From Microcoleus sp. bin48.metabat.b7b8b9.023 (GTDB lineage: Bacteria; Cyanobacteriota; Cyanobacteriia; Cyanobacteriales; Microcoleaceae), in NCBI RefSeq assembly GCF_013299185.1, contig NZ_JAAFKG010000032.1:1-64000 (forward strand): a stretch of DNA of 64,000 nucleotides, given 5' to 3'. The translations under genes and the position numbers were made by a program. This document shows positions 1-8,202 of the stretch, piece after piece (positions within the stretch are counted from its first letter, which is position 1; the number at the start of each line of letters is the position of its first letter). The notes under the pieces were generated by a model that worked only from the letters and a program-made list of their open reading frames with translations, searched no databases and was not told the origin of the DNA.

Positions 1-105
1 ATGCAGGTGATTGGTGCTTTGATGCGGAAGTTGGTGCATTTGGCTTTTGGTATTTTAAAGTCCCAAAAGCCCTTCGATCCTAATTATTTACTTGCTACCC
101 CTTGA
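1..105 (+). pseudogene. C-terminal end of an IS110-family transposase (cut by window edge)
   Basis: Frame 1 is open from the window edge and stops at TGA 103-105. The 34 visible residues contain ALMRKLVHLAFGILKS and KPFDPNY, which I recognise as the usual C-terminus of IS110/IS116/IS902-type DEDD transposases. Only the tail is visible, so whether the element is intact cannot be judged. It lies just downstream of the histidine kinase on the opposite strand, in the place where a partner response regulator might be expected. That suggests an insertion may have disturbed the kinase operon, which is inference. Confidence 0.75.
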
Positions 106-148
106 CAGCTCAAGACAGTATCTACAGCTTGTTGACGGTCAGATCTAT

Positions 149-1348
149 CTAACTTAAGGGCAAGTTAACATCAATTCTGCATCCTGCTTCGGGTGATGTT
201 TCTAGGTGAAACTCTCCGTTGAGAGAAGCAATTCGCTCTCGCATCCCTTGCAATCCAAACCCGCCAGCACGACTTTCCAACTGGAACCCCCGCCCGTTAT
301 CCTCAATACTTAAAAGCACTCGATCGCATTTTGTTTGCAATTTCAGGCGCACCTCCGTAGCTTCGGCGTATTTGCAAATATTGGTCAATGCTTCTTGCAC
401 GACCCGATACAGCGTTTTGGCAACTTGAGGCGGTAACACAACTTCCACAGCAATGCTGCTGGTAACAGTGACACCCGTACTCTGGCGAAAGTCTTCGATC
501 AGGGAGACAATCCCCTGTTCCAAGGGTTCTTCTGCCTCTGCGTCAGCCCTCAGCGCATTTACCGATTGTCGAACTTCTTTCATCGCCACCTTACCGAGTC
601 GCTGGGCTTGTTCTAAAAACGGTTGTGCATCTTTGGGATCGTGCTGCCAAAGTTTCACGGCGGTTTGCAGTTGAATGTTGAGCGAAGTCAAGGCGTGACC
701 CAGCGAATCGTGAATCTCTCTAGCAATCCGATTGCGTTCCTGAACCGCTGCTAAATCTTCTATTTGCAGGGCATATTCCCGTAGCTGCGCGTGGGCTTGC
801 GATAGTTGTTCCTGGGTTCTGCGTTCTGCTAGTAAGGTACTGACCAACTGCGACACGAAAAATAGCCCCAATCCAAACATCAACAATTCTGCCGTTTGGT
901 GCATCCAAATTTGCTGTTGCTCGACATTAGGCAACATCAGGGGTGTTACCCTCTGAAGATACTGAACTTGATGAAACATATACATTACCAGCGACAGACC
1001 TGCCACTATCCAGCGACCGGGAGATTCAAATAAAAAACAACTGCGAATCAACACGATCAAATACAGCGTCGGTAGGATATGGAGATATCCCAAGGTAGTT
1101 CCGTAGAAAATCAGACTCATTTCGATCGCCGTATAGAGATAGCGAAACGAAGTTTTGCCCGAGGGTAAGATCCATCCCATCAAGCCTAGGGATACCAGGA
1201 TTAGAATGTGCTGTACGGGAATGCTTTGACGCTGCCACGCTTCGATCGCGGCCATCATCCCACAACTGCCTAACATGAGCCATTCGGTGTACAGCAGAAA
1301 GCGAAATGGTTGAGGTTGGGTTTTTAGTAGAGGTGCGATCGCATTCAT
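149..1348 (-). CDS. Membrane sensor histidine kinase, NarL/DegS type (HisKA_3)
   Basis: A 399-aa protein with several hydrophobic segments in residues 15-175, a short coiled coil near 175-205, then a HisKA_3 dimerisation domain. The phospho-acceptor is His213 in the motif REIHDSLGH. The C-terminal HATPase_c domain shows the N-box (ALTNICKYA), the G1 box (EDNGRGF) and a second glycine box (GGFGLQGMRERI). Kinases of this family phosphorylate LuxR/NarL-type regulators. No such regulator lies in the window, and the sequence just downstream is an IS110 remnant, so the kinase appears orphaned here. The signal it senses is unknown. Confidence 0.9.
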   Translation of the reverse strand: MNAIAPLLKTQPQPFRFLLYTEWLMLGSCGMMAAIEAWQRQSIPVQHILILVSLGLMGWILPSGKTSFRYLYTAIEMSLIFYGTTLGYLHILPTLYLIVLIRSCFLFESPGRWIVAGLSLVMYMFHQVQYLQRVTPLMLPNVEQQQIWMHQTAELLMFGLGLFFVSQLVSTLLAERRTQEQLSQAHAQLREYALQIEDLAAVQERNRIAREIHDSLGHALTSLNIQLQTAVKLWQHDPKDAQPFLEQAQRLGKVAMKEVRQSVNALRADAEAEEPLEQGIVSLIEDFRQSTGVTVTSSIAVEVVLPPQVAKTLYRVVQEALTNICKYAEATEVRLKLQTKCDRVLLSIEDNGRGFQLESRAGGFGLQGMRERIASLNGEFHLETSPEAGCRIDVNLPLS

Positions 1349-1716
1349 GGCAGGGGCCTCCTGTATTTGTGTCTCTCGGTATTCCCAAAAAATACTGCAA
1401 GTCAGACTGAATGTCGATAAAACTCGGCAATTTTCTAACTTTCGCTGATGCTACCCCTGGGAACTATGACTAAAGTTATAGCCGATCGGGATAGGTATCG
1501 CGAACATCGCTCTTGGCAGTAATGGGCGATCGAGACTTTTGGCAGATGAGCGGGCGATCGAGAGTATCCATTTCGTTGATGTCAAAAGGCTCTCAGATCG
1601 AGACGTTTTTCAGATGTGTTTAACCGAGTTGATTTCCTAAGATTGTGACATAGCAAACCAAAGCAAACAGTTTTGATTTGCCTCAATACTTCACTTAATA
1701 TCTAGGAGCAACGAAC
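1349..1716. promoter_or_regulatory. Divergent intergenic region between kinase and RTX gene
   Basis: This 368-bp gap separates two divergently transcribed genes, so it should hold both promoters. It is rich in GGGCGATCGAGA-like motifs around 1526-1565 and 1595-1610. A clear ribosome-binding site (AGGAG, about 1704-1708) precedes the RTX gene start at 1717. No coding sequence is evident and I could not place a promoter with confidence. Confidence 0.4.
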
Positions 1717-3081
1717 ATGGCTTTAATTAATGGAACCCCCGGCAACGACAATTTGAACGGTACTGCTGCGAGCGATACCCTGCGGGGCTTGGACGGAAAC
1801 GATAATCTATTTGGCGGTTTTTTTGGGGACGATCTTCTGGATGGTGGAAACGGAAATGATACAGCGACCTATCTGGGATTTAGTAATAATATTAATGCTT
1901 CTTTAGAGACGAACAAAGCAACTTTTTTTGGAGGTAGCGGGACTTTCATCGGTATTGAAAACTTAATTGGCGGTAACAATCAAGATGTCTTAACTGGCAA
2001 CGCTTTTAACAATCAGATCGATGGTAGCTTTGGCAATGACGACATCTCCGGTCGGGCAGGGGACGATCGCCTAATTGGTGGAGACGGATTCGATACTTTA
2101 AGGGGAGAATCAGGAAACGATAACCTGCGAGGTGGCAACGATACTGATCTGCTAGAAGGTGGCGATGGGTTCGATTTCCTAGCTGGCGACAAGGGTAACG
2201 ATACGATGATCGGTGGTAACGGCGATGATAACTTTCAATGGGTGGATGGTGACGGCAGCGATTTGATTCAAGGCGACAGCGGAAGCGATAACTTGTTATT
2301 CAACGGTTCGATCGCGCAAGGGGATAACATTGAACTCGCCCAATCGGGATCGAACGTTGTATTGCGACGCACCAATCTCGTCCCCGTAACCTTAACAACC
2401 ACAGGCATAGAAAGTTTTAATGCAATTAACGGTGGCGGTGGCGATGACGTTTTGAGTGTCAGCAATCTAGGCGTGGCAAGCGGCGTCCAATTTATCCAAT
2501 TCACGGGGGGAGAAGGCAACGATCGCCTGAATACGAATAATGTATCGGCAAACATCGATGCTAGTGGTGGTAACGGCAATGATTTTCTCTTCAGCAGTAA
2601 CGGGAACGACACGCTATTGGGCAATGGAGGAAGTGACGTTCTTTCCGGGGGTAATGGGAACGATCGAATTCAAGGTGCCGCAATAGGAGGAGGCCAAGGT
2701 GAAATTGATGTGCTAATTGGCGGTGCAGGAGTAGATACTTTTGTGCTGGGACAGCTCGGGCAAACCAGTTATGATGATGGTAACGGCGTGTTAGACAAAT
2801 TTGAGGACTTGTTCAATGGCAACGCTGGCATTGATGGCCTGAGCGATTTTGCCCGCATCATTGACTTCAAAGTTGGTGAGGATCTCATTCAACTGGGTGG
2901 ATCGCGCAGTAGCTATGAGCTCAGATCCGTCCCCAATTCCCTGCAAGGAGGGAGTGCAGCTCAAGATATGGGAATTTTCAAGAAAACTGGATTTGCACAG
3001 CCCCTTGAGTTGATTGCGATCGTTCAGGATGCACCTTCTGGTCTGAATATCAACGATACAACGCAATTCAGAGTCAGCTAG
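1717..3081 (+). CDS. RTX (hemolysin-type calcium-binding repeat) secreted protein
   Basis: A 454-aa acidic protein made almost wholly of glycine/aspartate-rich nonapeptides of the GGxGxDxUx type (for example GGNGNDTATY, GGDGFDTLRG, GGNGNDRIQG). These form Ca2+-binding parallel beta-rolls. There is no Sec signal peptide, and RTX proteins normally leave through type I secretion using a C-terminal signal. The C-terminal 130 residues (FVLGQLG..DFARIIDFKVGEDLIQLGG) match the terminal region common in cyanobacterial RTX proteins. No enzymatic domain is visible, so it may be structural, adhesive or S-layer-like. The start is supported by AGGAG upstream. No type I secretion genes are in the window. 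Confidence 0.88.
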   Translation: MALINGTPGNDNLNGTAASDTLRGLDGNDNLFGGFFGDDLLDGGNGNDTATYLGFSNNINASLETNKATFFGGSGTFIGIENLIGGNNQDVLTGNAFNNQIDGSFGNDDISGRAGDDRLIGGDGFDTLRGESGNDNLRGGNDTDLLEGGDGFDFLAGDKGNDTMIGGNGDDNFQWVDGDGSDLIQGDSGSDNLLFNGSIAQGDNIELAQSGSNVVLRRTNLVPVTLTTTGIESFNAINGGGGDDVLSVSNLGVASGVQFIQFTGGEGNDRLNTNNVSANIDASGGNGNDFLFSSNGNDTLLGNGGSDVLSGGNGNDRIQGAAIGGGQGEIDVLIGGAGVDTFVLGQLGQTSYDDGNGVLDKFEDLFNGNAGIDGLSDFARIIDFKVGEDLIQLGGSRSSYELRSVPNSLQGGSAAQDMGIFKKTGFAQPLELIAIVQDAPSGLNINDTTQFRVS

Positions 3082-3150
3082 TTTTCAGGTGCGCGCCTTT
3101 CAGCTTAACTTGTTTTCCTGCTGTCAGCTTAAGGCGCTTTCTCACATTCC

Positions 3151-3172
3151 GGCAGGGGTTTAAACCCCTGCC
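3151..3172. terminator. Perfect 22-bp GC-capped palindrome
   Basis: GGCAGGGGTTT is followed directly by its reverse complement. It lies 70 bp after the RTX stop codon and could act as a transcription terminator or be a small repeat. There is no T-run after it, so an intrinsic terminator role is uncertain. Confidence 0.4.
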
Positions 3173-3175
3173 TCA

Positions 3176-3304
3176 TATAGCAGTCCTAAATCATTTGCAT
3201 GATTTTGTAGGGGGTTCTTAAAGATCCAGGTTAGCCCGATAGATAGGGGGTAGGCACGGGGCACTACCCCTACAAATCTGCATGAATCATTTAGGATTGC
3301 TATA
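3176..3304. mobile_element. MITE-like element, family A (ends TATAGCA.TCCTAAAT)
   Basis: The left end TATAGCAGTCCTAAATCATT is mirrored at the right end by AATCATTTAGGATTGCTATA. The centre holds a second palindromic stretch with GTAGGCACGGGGCACTACCCCTAC. A diverged copy lies at 21736-21863, and the same end motif (TATAGCAATCC) borders repeats at 10196-10492. No ORF is inside, so any movement would need a transposase supplied in trans. Confidence 0.65.
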
Positions 3305-3338
3305 GCTTAAGTCGGTTGAAACCGACTGCAATTATTAG

Positions 3339-3370
3339 ACAACACCGCAAAAATATTTTTGCGGTGTTGT
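3339..3370. terminator. Perfect 32-bp palindrome, probable bidirectional terminator
   Basis: ACAACACCGCAAAAAT is followed immediately by its exact reverse complement. RNA from either strand would form a strong hairpin with an A/U-rich top and GC-rich base. It sits between the convergent RTX gene and the TnpB element, which suits a bidirectional terminator. Confidence 0.55.
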
Positions 3371-3550
3371 TTGCATAAATTCTTGTTCGCTGTCCCCCGT
3401 TCCCTGTTCCCTATTCCCGACTTTGGCAAGAAGTCTAATTATTTTTGCAATTCAAGTCTATTAGACTTATTGCCGAAATCAATCCTTACAAATAGATAAT
3501 TTATGAATTTTTGACATACTCCCCTGCCTGAAGGCGAGGGGATTCTAAGC

Positions 3551-4684
3551 TCAAACAGCAATTGCAGGCATAGCCTGTCTAACATCGCCTAACTTAACGG
3601 TTGATGCCCCAACCGCACAAATATTTATTGCAGCGTTCTCGTCTCTATCATTTACATTCTGACAGGACGGACAACGCCATTGTCTTGTGTTCAAATCTAA
3701 CTCTTTCAGAACGTGTCTACAGTGCGAACAAGTCTTGCTAGATGGATACCAACGGTCGATAAAAACTACTTGTTTTCCTTTCTTTTTGGCAACCCATTCG
3801 ATAATTTGGAGGAAATTACCAAACGCAAGGTCTGAGATTTTACGCCCCCAAAGCCGTTGCATTCCCTTTAGATTCAGAGTCTCAAAGCACAACACGTCAA
3901 ACTTATCAGTCAGTTCCTGAGCCAATTTCCAGAACCAATCAGAGCGACGATTCACTACGTCCTCGTGTTTGCGAACTAAATGGAGTCTTGCTCTTTCTCG
4001 ATTGGCTGAACCTTTCCGCTTTTTGGAATGCTGACGATTTGCTTTCTTGATAGCGCCGAGGGACTGTTTGAGAAATTGCGGTGATTCAATCTTGGAACCA
4101 TCTGAGCAAGTGAGGAACGTCTTTAAGCCGAAATCAAAACCAGCGATTCTACTCGTCTCGATTTTGATTTTAGACTCTTCAACGCTGTCAACGACTACAA
4201 CCATGAACAATTCTCCTAACGGAGTACGTTTAATGGTTAACGTCTTGACTTTCCCCTCTATCTCTCTGGAGTTCCAATACTGATAAACGCGATTCCCAAT
4301 TTTAATTCGATTGCCACCTAAAAATTTATAGCCAGCTTGCTTGAGGGTGAATGATTTGTATTTACGGACTTTCTTGAATCCAGGGGGTCTAACACCTTTC
4401 TTGTGATACTTAAAAAACAGTTGGTAGGCTTTCTCAATGCGTTGACAGATATCCTGCACAGCCTGAGAACCCACTTGTTGCCAGAAAGGTTTACGCGATC
4501 TTTGTTTGGCAATATGACTTTGAAGTTTGCTGCAATTCAAGTGCTTGCCCCACATCCGGTAGTACCGCTTGTGGAGTGCGATGCAATGGTTGTAGATCAC
4601 CCCGGCAGCATTGATGCTTCGCTTGAGATGTCTGTTCCGCTTGCTTTGATATAGCTTGAACTTCAATGTTTTCATGTTAACCAT
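3551..4684 (-). CDS. tnpB: TnpB RNA-guided nuclease (OrfB, IS605 family)
   Basis: A 377-aa protein of normal TnpB length. The N-terminal helix-turn-helix region (MKTLKFKLYQSKRN) and the central OrfB_IS605 domain are followed by a RuvC nuclease. Its catalytic residues look intact: Asp in GFDFGLK, Glu in CFETLNLKGM, and Asp in NDRDENAA. A four-Cys zinc ribbon (CSHC...CPSC) sits between the last two. TnpB proteins are the RNA-guided ancestors of Cas12 and use an omega-RNA from the element's right end, which would place the guide RNA near 3511-3700. Nothing suggests inactivation. ATG at 4684 or at 4675 could be the start. Confidence 0.93.
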   Translation of the reverse strand: MVNMKTLKFKLYQSKRNRHLKRSINAAGVIYNHCIALHKRYYRMWGKHLNCSKLQSHIAKQRSRKPFWQQVGSQAVQDICQRIEKAYQLFFKYHKKGVRPPGFKKVRKYKSFTLKQAGYKFLGGNRIKIGNRVYQYWNSREIEGKVKTLTIKRTPLGELFMVVVVDSVEESKIKIETSRIAGFDFGLKTFLTCSDGSKIESPQFLKQSLGAIKKANRQHSKKRKGSANRERARLHLVRKHEDVVNRRSDWFWKLAQELTDKFDVLCFETLNLKGMQRLWGRKISDLAFGNFLQIIEWVAKKKGKQVVFIDRWYPSSKTCSHCRHVLKELDLNTRQWRCPSCQNVNDRDENAAINICAVGASTVKLGDVRQAMPAIAV

Positions 4685-4716
4685 GATATCATAACGGATA
4701 GCAATTGGGTAGCCAA

Positions 4717-4857
4717 ATGATCAAACAAAGATTAAGTATTCGGGTTGCGGTGAGTCGGCTAGAGAAGTTACGGAGAATCGCCAAACAAAAAGAAAAAACA
4801 ATGACCCAGCTTGTCGAGGATTGGATTGATGCACTTAGAGAAGAAAAGCCGTCCTAA
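4717..4857 (+). CDS. Small ribbon-helix-helix-like protein paired with TnpB
   Basis: A 46-aa ORF beginning ATG 4717, with LSIRVAVSRLEKLRRIAKQKEKT and TQLVEDWIDAL resembling the strand-helix-helix pattern of short Arc/CopG DNA-binding proteins. It starts 32 bp from the divergent tnpB start and ends inside the element's terminal hairpin, so it belongs to the element. I infer a regulator of tnpB expression. The function is not proven, and small proteins of this sort are easily missed in annotation. Confidence 0.6.
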   Translation: MIKQRLSIRVAVSRLEKLRRIAKQKEKTMTQLVEDWIDALREEKPS

Positions 4858-4921
4858 AAAGACGGGGCTTTAAACCCAGTTCTTTGGTAAGGTGCAGATT
4901 GTGCACCCTACAAAGTGGCTA

Positions 4922-6535
4922 CTAACTAGCAAGATTTACTTTTGTGACTTCACCTGCGACAACCTTAACTGTTTGTTGAATTTGACTTCCATCAACTTTC
5001 AACTGATAAGAACCGGGTGAAAGCTCGATCGCCCCAAACCATCCTTTACCATCCGCCCGCAGTTGCCGCACCTTGCCACCAGCATTAACTGCCTGCAATG
5101 TCAAGCCCGCACCGTCGCAGCTTCCTTGGCATCGCTGCAAATTTCCGGCGATCGCACCCAAAGTCGGCCGCGACTTCCAAGGCATATCAGGAATCCCCGC
5201 CGGAGTGGCCCACACAGGCTGAGTTTGAACAGTTTTACCCGTTGCACCATCAACGTATTGACTAGGCTGCGACAGCGCATTATAAAACCAATCATTACTC
5301 TGCGACAGGAATTTCCAAGGCTGACGGGGCAAATCACCACTACCGCCCGATCGCAATTCAACGTTACTGTAAATATTGGTGCTAGCGTAGGAATAAAGCA
5401 CCGTACCAGCAACGCGATTTCCTTTCGCAGAAGGCGCTTCGGCGCGGCGAATCTGCCCTAGAGTGTCTTCGATGTAGTTGAGATAGTTGCCGGGGCCGAT
5501 CGCAATTTGGCGGTTATACTGATGGTCTTTAGCGTACTCGATCCAGTGATCGTAACCGAGTTTCTGCTGTGGCTTGTACTCGCGCTGGTACGTCATCGGC
5601 ATCGCCATATCGATAATTCCTTCTTCCAGCCAAGCCCGCCAATCCTGCAAAACTTCTCTGTAGGGTTGCGTTTTATACCAAGCTTCGTCGTTTTTCGGGC
5701 CGTCACCCCAGGCGATCGTCGCCGCCGTAATTTTAACGCGCGGTTTAATCGCCATCGCTTCTACATAAAGCTTCCGCACTAAATTTGTCACCTGATCGCG
5801 CCGCCACTGCATCCACAGAGGATCGGTGGCTGCCGGTTTGCCCGATCGACCGTTTTGTTGGTTGAAACGGGCGATCGAAGTAGGATTGTAGCCCCAATTC
5901 GGCCCGCCGTAGCGCACGTAATCCAACTGTACGCCGTCCACATCGTAGCGCTTCAACAAGTCCAAATAGACCGAAACAGTATAATCTAGGGCGTCTGGAT
6001 TGCCTGGATCGAGAAAACCTTTGGCTTCGCCACTCGAAATCAGCATCGCCCAATTGTCCTTTCCTGAGGCATTGGGCCCATGTTCTTGCCAAACATGATT
6101 GGCGGGAAGTTTGCCACCGGAAACTACTGGTAGCGTCACCATCCAAGCGTGTACTTCTATACCTGCGGCGTGGGCTTTGTCAATCAAATCCTGGAGGGGA
6201 TCGAAACCTGCTGGAACATTCGGATCGGTGGTGCGGGGTTCGATCGCACTGGTGTAAAAAGCATCACCGCGGCGGCGGACTTGGGCGACGATCGCGTTGG
6301 CATTAGCTTTCTGTGCGTCTGCAATCAACTTGGTTACTTCTTGAGGCGTTTTGAAACCGGGGTTGAATGCGTCCACCCAGAAGGCGCGAAATTCCGAGGT
6401 TTGGGTTTGTGGGGGTGGATTTGCGATCGCCCGATTCGGCAACCATTGTGATAACCAGCCTGGAGTTAGGAGGAAACTGATTGTTAAGCCGATCGCGAAC
6501 AGGCTTGACAAAAAGAGTGTTTTAGTTTTTCGCAT
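4922..6535 (-). CDS. Secreted glycosyl hydrolase-like 10 family protein (GHL10/DUF187)
   Basis: 537 aa. Residues 1-38 form a signal peptide (KTKTLFLSSLFAIGLTISFLL). The catalytic-type TIM-barrel domain runs from about 46 to 400, with FRAFWVDAFNPGF at its start, the strand motif VDGVQLDYVRY, and MAMPMTYQ near the end. These are typical of the GHL10 family, which is related to GH10/GH13-like hydrolases. The last 75 residues form a small beta domain (VKVVAGEVTKVNLAS), probably for sugar or wall binding. It likely acts on extracellular or wall polysaccharide, but the substrate is unknown. It stands alone, downstream of no obvious operon. Confidence 0.88.
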   Translation of the reverse strand: MRKTKTLFLSSLFAIGLTISFLLTPGWLSQWLPNRAIANPPPQTQTSEFRAFWVDAFNPGFKTPQEVTKLIADAQKANANAIVAQVRRRGDAFYTSAIEPRTTDPNVPAGFDPLQDLIDKAHAAGIEVHAWMVTLPVVSGGKLPANHVWQEHGPNASGKDNWAMLISSGEAKGFLDPGNPDALDYTVSVYLDLLKRYDVDGVQLDYVRYGGPNWGYNPTSIARFNQQNGRSGKPAATDPLWMQWRRDQVTNLVRKLYVEAMAIKPRVKITAATIAWGDGPKNDEAWYKTQPYREVLQDWRAWLEEGIIDMAMPMTYQREYKPQQKLGYDHWIEYAKDHQYNRQIAIGPGNYLNYIEDTLGQIRRAEAPSAKGNRVAGTVLYSYASTNIYSNVELRSGGSGDLPRQPWKFLSQSNDWFYNALSQPSQYVDGATGKTVQTQPVWATPAGIPDMPWKSRPTLGAIAGNLQRCQGSCDGAGLTLQAVNAGGKVRQLRADGKGWFGAIELSPGSYQLKVDGSQIQQTVKVVAGEVTKVNLAS

Positions 6536-6825
6536 GAGGAATGTGTGAGGGAGCGTTTAACTGTCGTTTACGGACTTTTGGTTTGAGCGTCCGCTTGACA
6601 TTTTCGCACAATGGTATATTATTCGGGCAAATAAGTAAAATCGGTATTGCAAAATACGCGCGATAGAATAAAAGGCGATCGCACCTGTTACTCTCTTCTC
6701 CGTAGAAGATTATCTACTTCTTCCTGATTCTTCGTCTTTCTTCCTTCGTGTCCTTCGCATCTTCGCGGTTCAATAACACTCCAATTTTGGCTAAAATTAA
6801 CTAAAAGTGCGATCGGCAACATTAC
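6536..6825. other. Intergenic region, no gene seen
   Basis: A 290-bp gap. It contains one HIP1-type GCGATCGC site and a pyrimidine-rich CTTCGTGTCCTTCGCATCTT stretch (about 6738-6760). That stretch resembles the dispersed CTCTGCG-type repeats found elsewhere in the window. Nothing else stands out. Confidence 0.3.
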
Positions 6826-7107
6826 CTAATTTTCTGGATACTTTCTTGAACTGTGAAGGATACGGAGAATTTCTACGCTTTCTTCTTTTACTCGATAGAT
6901 GATGAGATAAGATGTATTGGAAATAACAAGTTCTCTAGTAGCTTCTACGCGACCAACTCTGCCCATAAAAGGAAACTCTGCGAGTTGACTTACAGCACTC
7001 TGAATCCTTAAAATTAATTGCCTTGCTGCCTCTGGATCGTCTTTGACAATATATGCGTGAGCTTGTTCTAGATTTCGCAAAGCTTGTCGCAGCCACTTAA
7101 TTTTCAT
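6826..7107 (-). CDS. RelE/ParE-family toxin
   Basis: A 93-aa basic protein with the ParE-type plan: N-terminal WLRQALRNLEQAHAYI helices, then QLAEFPFMGRVGR, and the C-terminal strand ILRILHSSRKYPEN. ParE toxins poison DNA gyrase and RelE toxins cleave ribosome-bound mRNA. The HSSRKYPE ending and the RHH antitoxin favour ParE. The gene overlaps the antitoxin gene by 11 bp, the normal order for this type II system. Confidence 0.88.
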   Translation of the reverse strand: MKIKWLRQALRNLEQAHAYIVKDDPEAARQLILRIQSAVSQLAEFPFMGRVGRVEATRELVISNTSYLIIYRVKEESVEILRILHSSRKYPEN

Positions 7108-7339
7108 TTGTCAACTTGGCAAAAATTGCTTGGACTTCATCATCGCTGGCAAAATCTCCAGCTTCGGCCTCGGCAACGCCTTTGTTAATTTCATCAAGCA
7201 GCCATTGATAGATTTCAAGATAAGAAGCGATCGCTTCATTCAAAACATAGGTTAAATCGCGATCCGTGACATTGGCGATCGCCCTCAGCGCCTCTTTTTT
7301 ATCGCTGTCAAGTAGAAATGTAAAATTTTCTTGACTCAT
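7097..7339 (-). CDS. Ribbon-helix-helix antitoxin (CopG-like)
   Basis: 80 aa. The N-terminal half (FTFLLDSDKKEALRAIANVTDRDLTYVLNEAIASYL) fits an RHH DNA-binding fold. The acidic C-terminal half (AEAEAGDFASDDEVQAIF) fits a toxin-binding tail. A strong AGGAG lies 6 nt before ATG 7339. It heads a two-gene operon with the ParE-like toxin and is expected to repress that operon in complex with the toxin. Confidence 0.87.
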   Translation of the reverse strand: MSQENFTFLLDSDKKEALRAIANVTDRDLTYVLNEAIASYLEIYQWLLDEINKGVAEAEAGDFASDDEVQAIFAKLTNEN

Positions 7340-7476
7340 GGCTCTCCTTTGCTGTTAGTGGAAAAGAGTAAACTGCTACCATGATAGCATATTGTTTCTA
7401 CTAATTTTAGCAAAAATAAACTGAACAGGCGAAACTTTGCTACAATAAGTAAAAAAGAACCAGCTAGCGCATTGAT

Positions 7477-8100
7477 ATGACTGCGATCGAACAGCCACTA
7501 ATTAAAACAATTTATGATTTATTTGACCTGGTGCGTACCAGGCCAAAAATGTATTTAGGCAATAATGGCATAACCCTGACTGCACTGATGGCGCTTGTGA
7601 CTGGCTATAAATTTGCTTGTTTTTATAATGGAGTTGAACTTGACGAAGGAACACCTCCGTATTCGCACTTTGTTCACTGGATAACGTATCGACTTTTTGG
7701 CAAGCCAAGCAGCCTGCCTTGGGAGTTCATGGAAGACCAGCTCGGTCAATCTGTCGCTTTTTCAACTTTCTTAGAGATGCTTGACGAATTCCGCAGCCTC
7801 CAGCCGTGTCTTCTTGCCAGCATACAACCAAGTAGCAAACATCAACTAACTGGTAAAGTCTTAATTCATCAAGGAAATCCCGAAGATAGTTTGCACAGAT
7901 ATGTGCCGTCAACGATCGCAATCATTGGTTATCCAAATGTCTCAGTTTGCTTTATTAGTTATGAATATTCCAGCGATCCACCTTATGAAATAATGTATGA
8001 TTCATTAAAAGAAGCGCTGAAATTTATCAAGAGAGATATAAATATTCAAATAAGTGAATGGAACTTTACTGAAATGGGTAACGATCGCCTTGCAACATAA
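7477..8100 (+). CDS. Hypothetical protein with RPxMYLG motif (possible immunity-type family)
   Basis: 207 aa, no signal peptide. Residues 18-75 (LVRTRPKMYLGNNGITLTALMALVTG, later PPYSHFVHWITYRLFG) resemble a widespread uncharacterised family whose members start with RPGMYLG and often sit among toxin-immunity genes. The C-terminal 130 residues match nothing I recognise. It is divergent from the toxin-antitoxin pair and upstream of an orphan restriction domain, so it may belong to a small conflict-related cluster. That is inference from position. Confidence 0.65.
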   Translation: MTAIEQPLIKTIYDLFDLVRTRPKMYLGNNGITLTALMALVTGYKFACFYNGVELDEGTPPYSHFVHWITYRLFGKPSSLPWEFMEDQLGQSVAFSTFLEMLDEFRSLQPCLLASIQPSSKHQLTGKVLIHQGNPEDSLHRYVPSTIAIIGYPNVSVCFISYEYSSDPPYEIMYDSLKEALKFIKRDINIQISEWNFTEMGNDRLAT

Positions 8101-8202
8101 TTAATGCTGGTAGTTTTTAGTGAGGTTACTAAATAATAGTTAAAGTATCAGTTGGTTAATACAGGTTTGATTGTTGTGAATCCTTACCATACATAACGTG
8201 CG

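Larger units (their letters stand above)
3082..3550. repeat. Repeat-filled intergenic region after the RTX gene
   Basis: This 469-bp gap holds four ordered elements: a perfect 22-bp palindrome (3151-3172), a 129-bp element with inverted ends (3176-3304), a perfect 32-bp palindrome (3339-3370), and the right-end hairpin of the TnpB element (3521-3541). No gene was found. Confidence 0.7.
3511..4880 (-). mobile_element. IS605-superfamily element carrying tnpB only (IS1341-like)
   Basis: The element consists of tnpB (3551-4684), a divergent small ORF (4717-4857) and short subterminal hairpins. The end beyond the tnpB stop carries the hairpin CCCCTGCC-TGAA-GGCGAGGGG (3521-3541), typical of IS200/IS605 right ends. 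The opposite end has a CCGTC...GACGG hairpin (about 4849-4867). No tnpA (Y1 transposase) is present. Outer borders are approximate because this family makes no target duplication. Confidence 0.7.

Noticed and set aside
1026-1430. 134-aa ORF on the minus strand overlapping the kinase gene
   Set aside because: It is a shadow frame of the kinase coding sequence.
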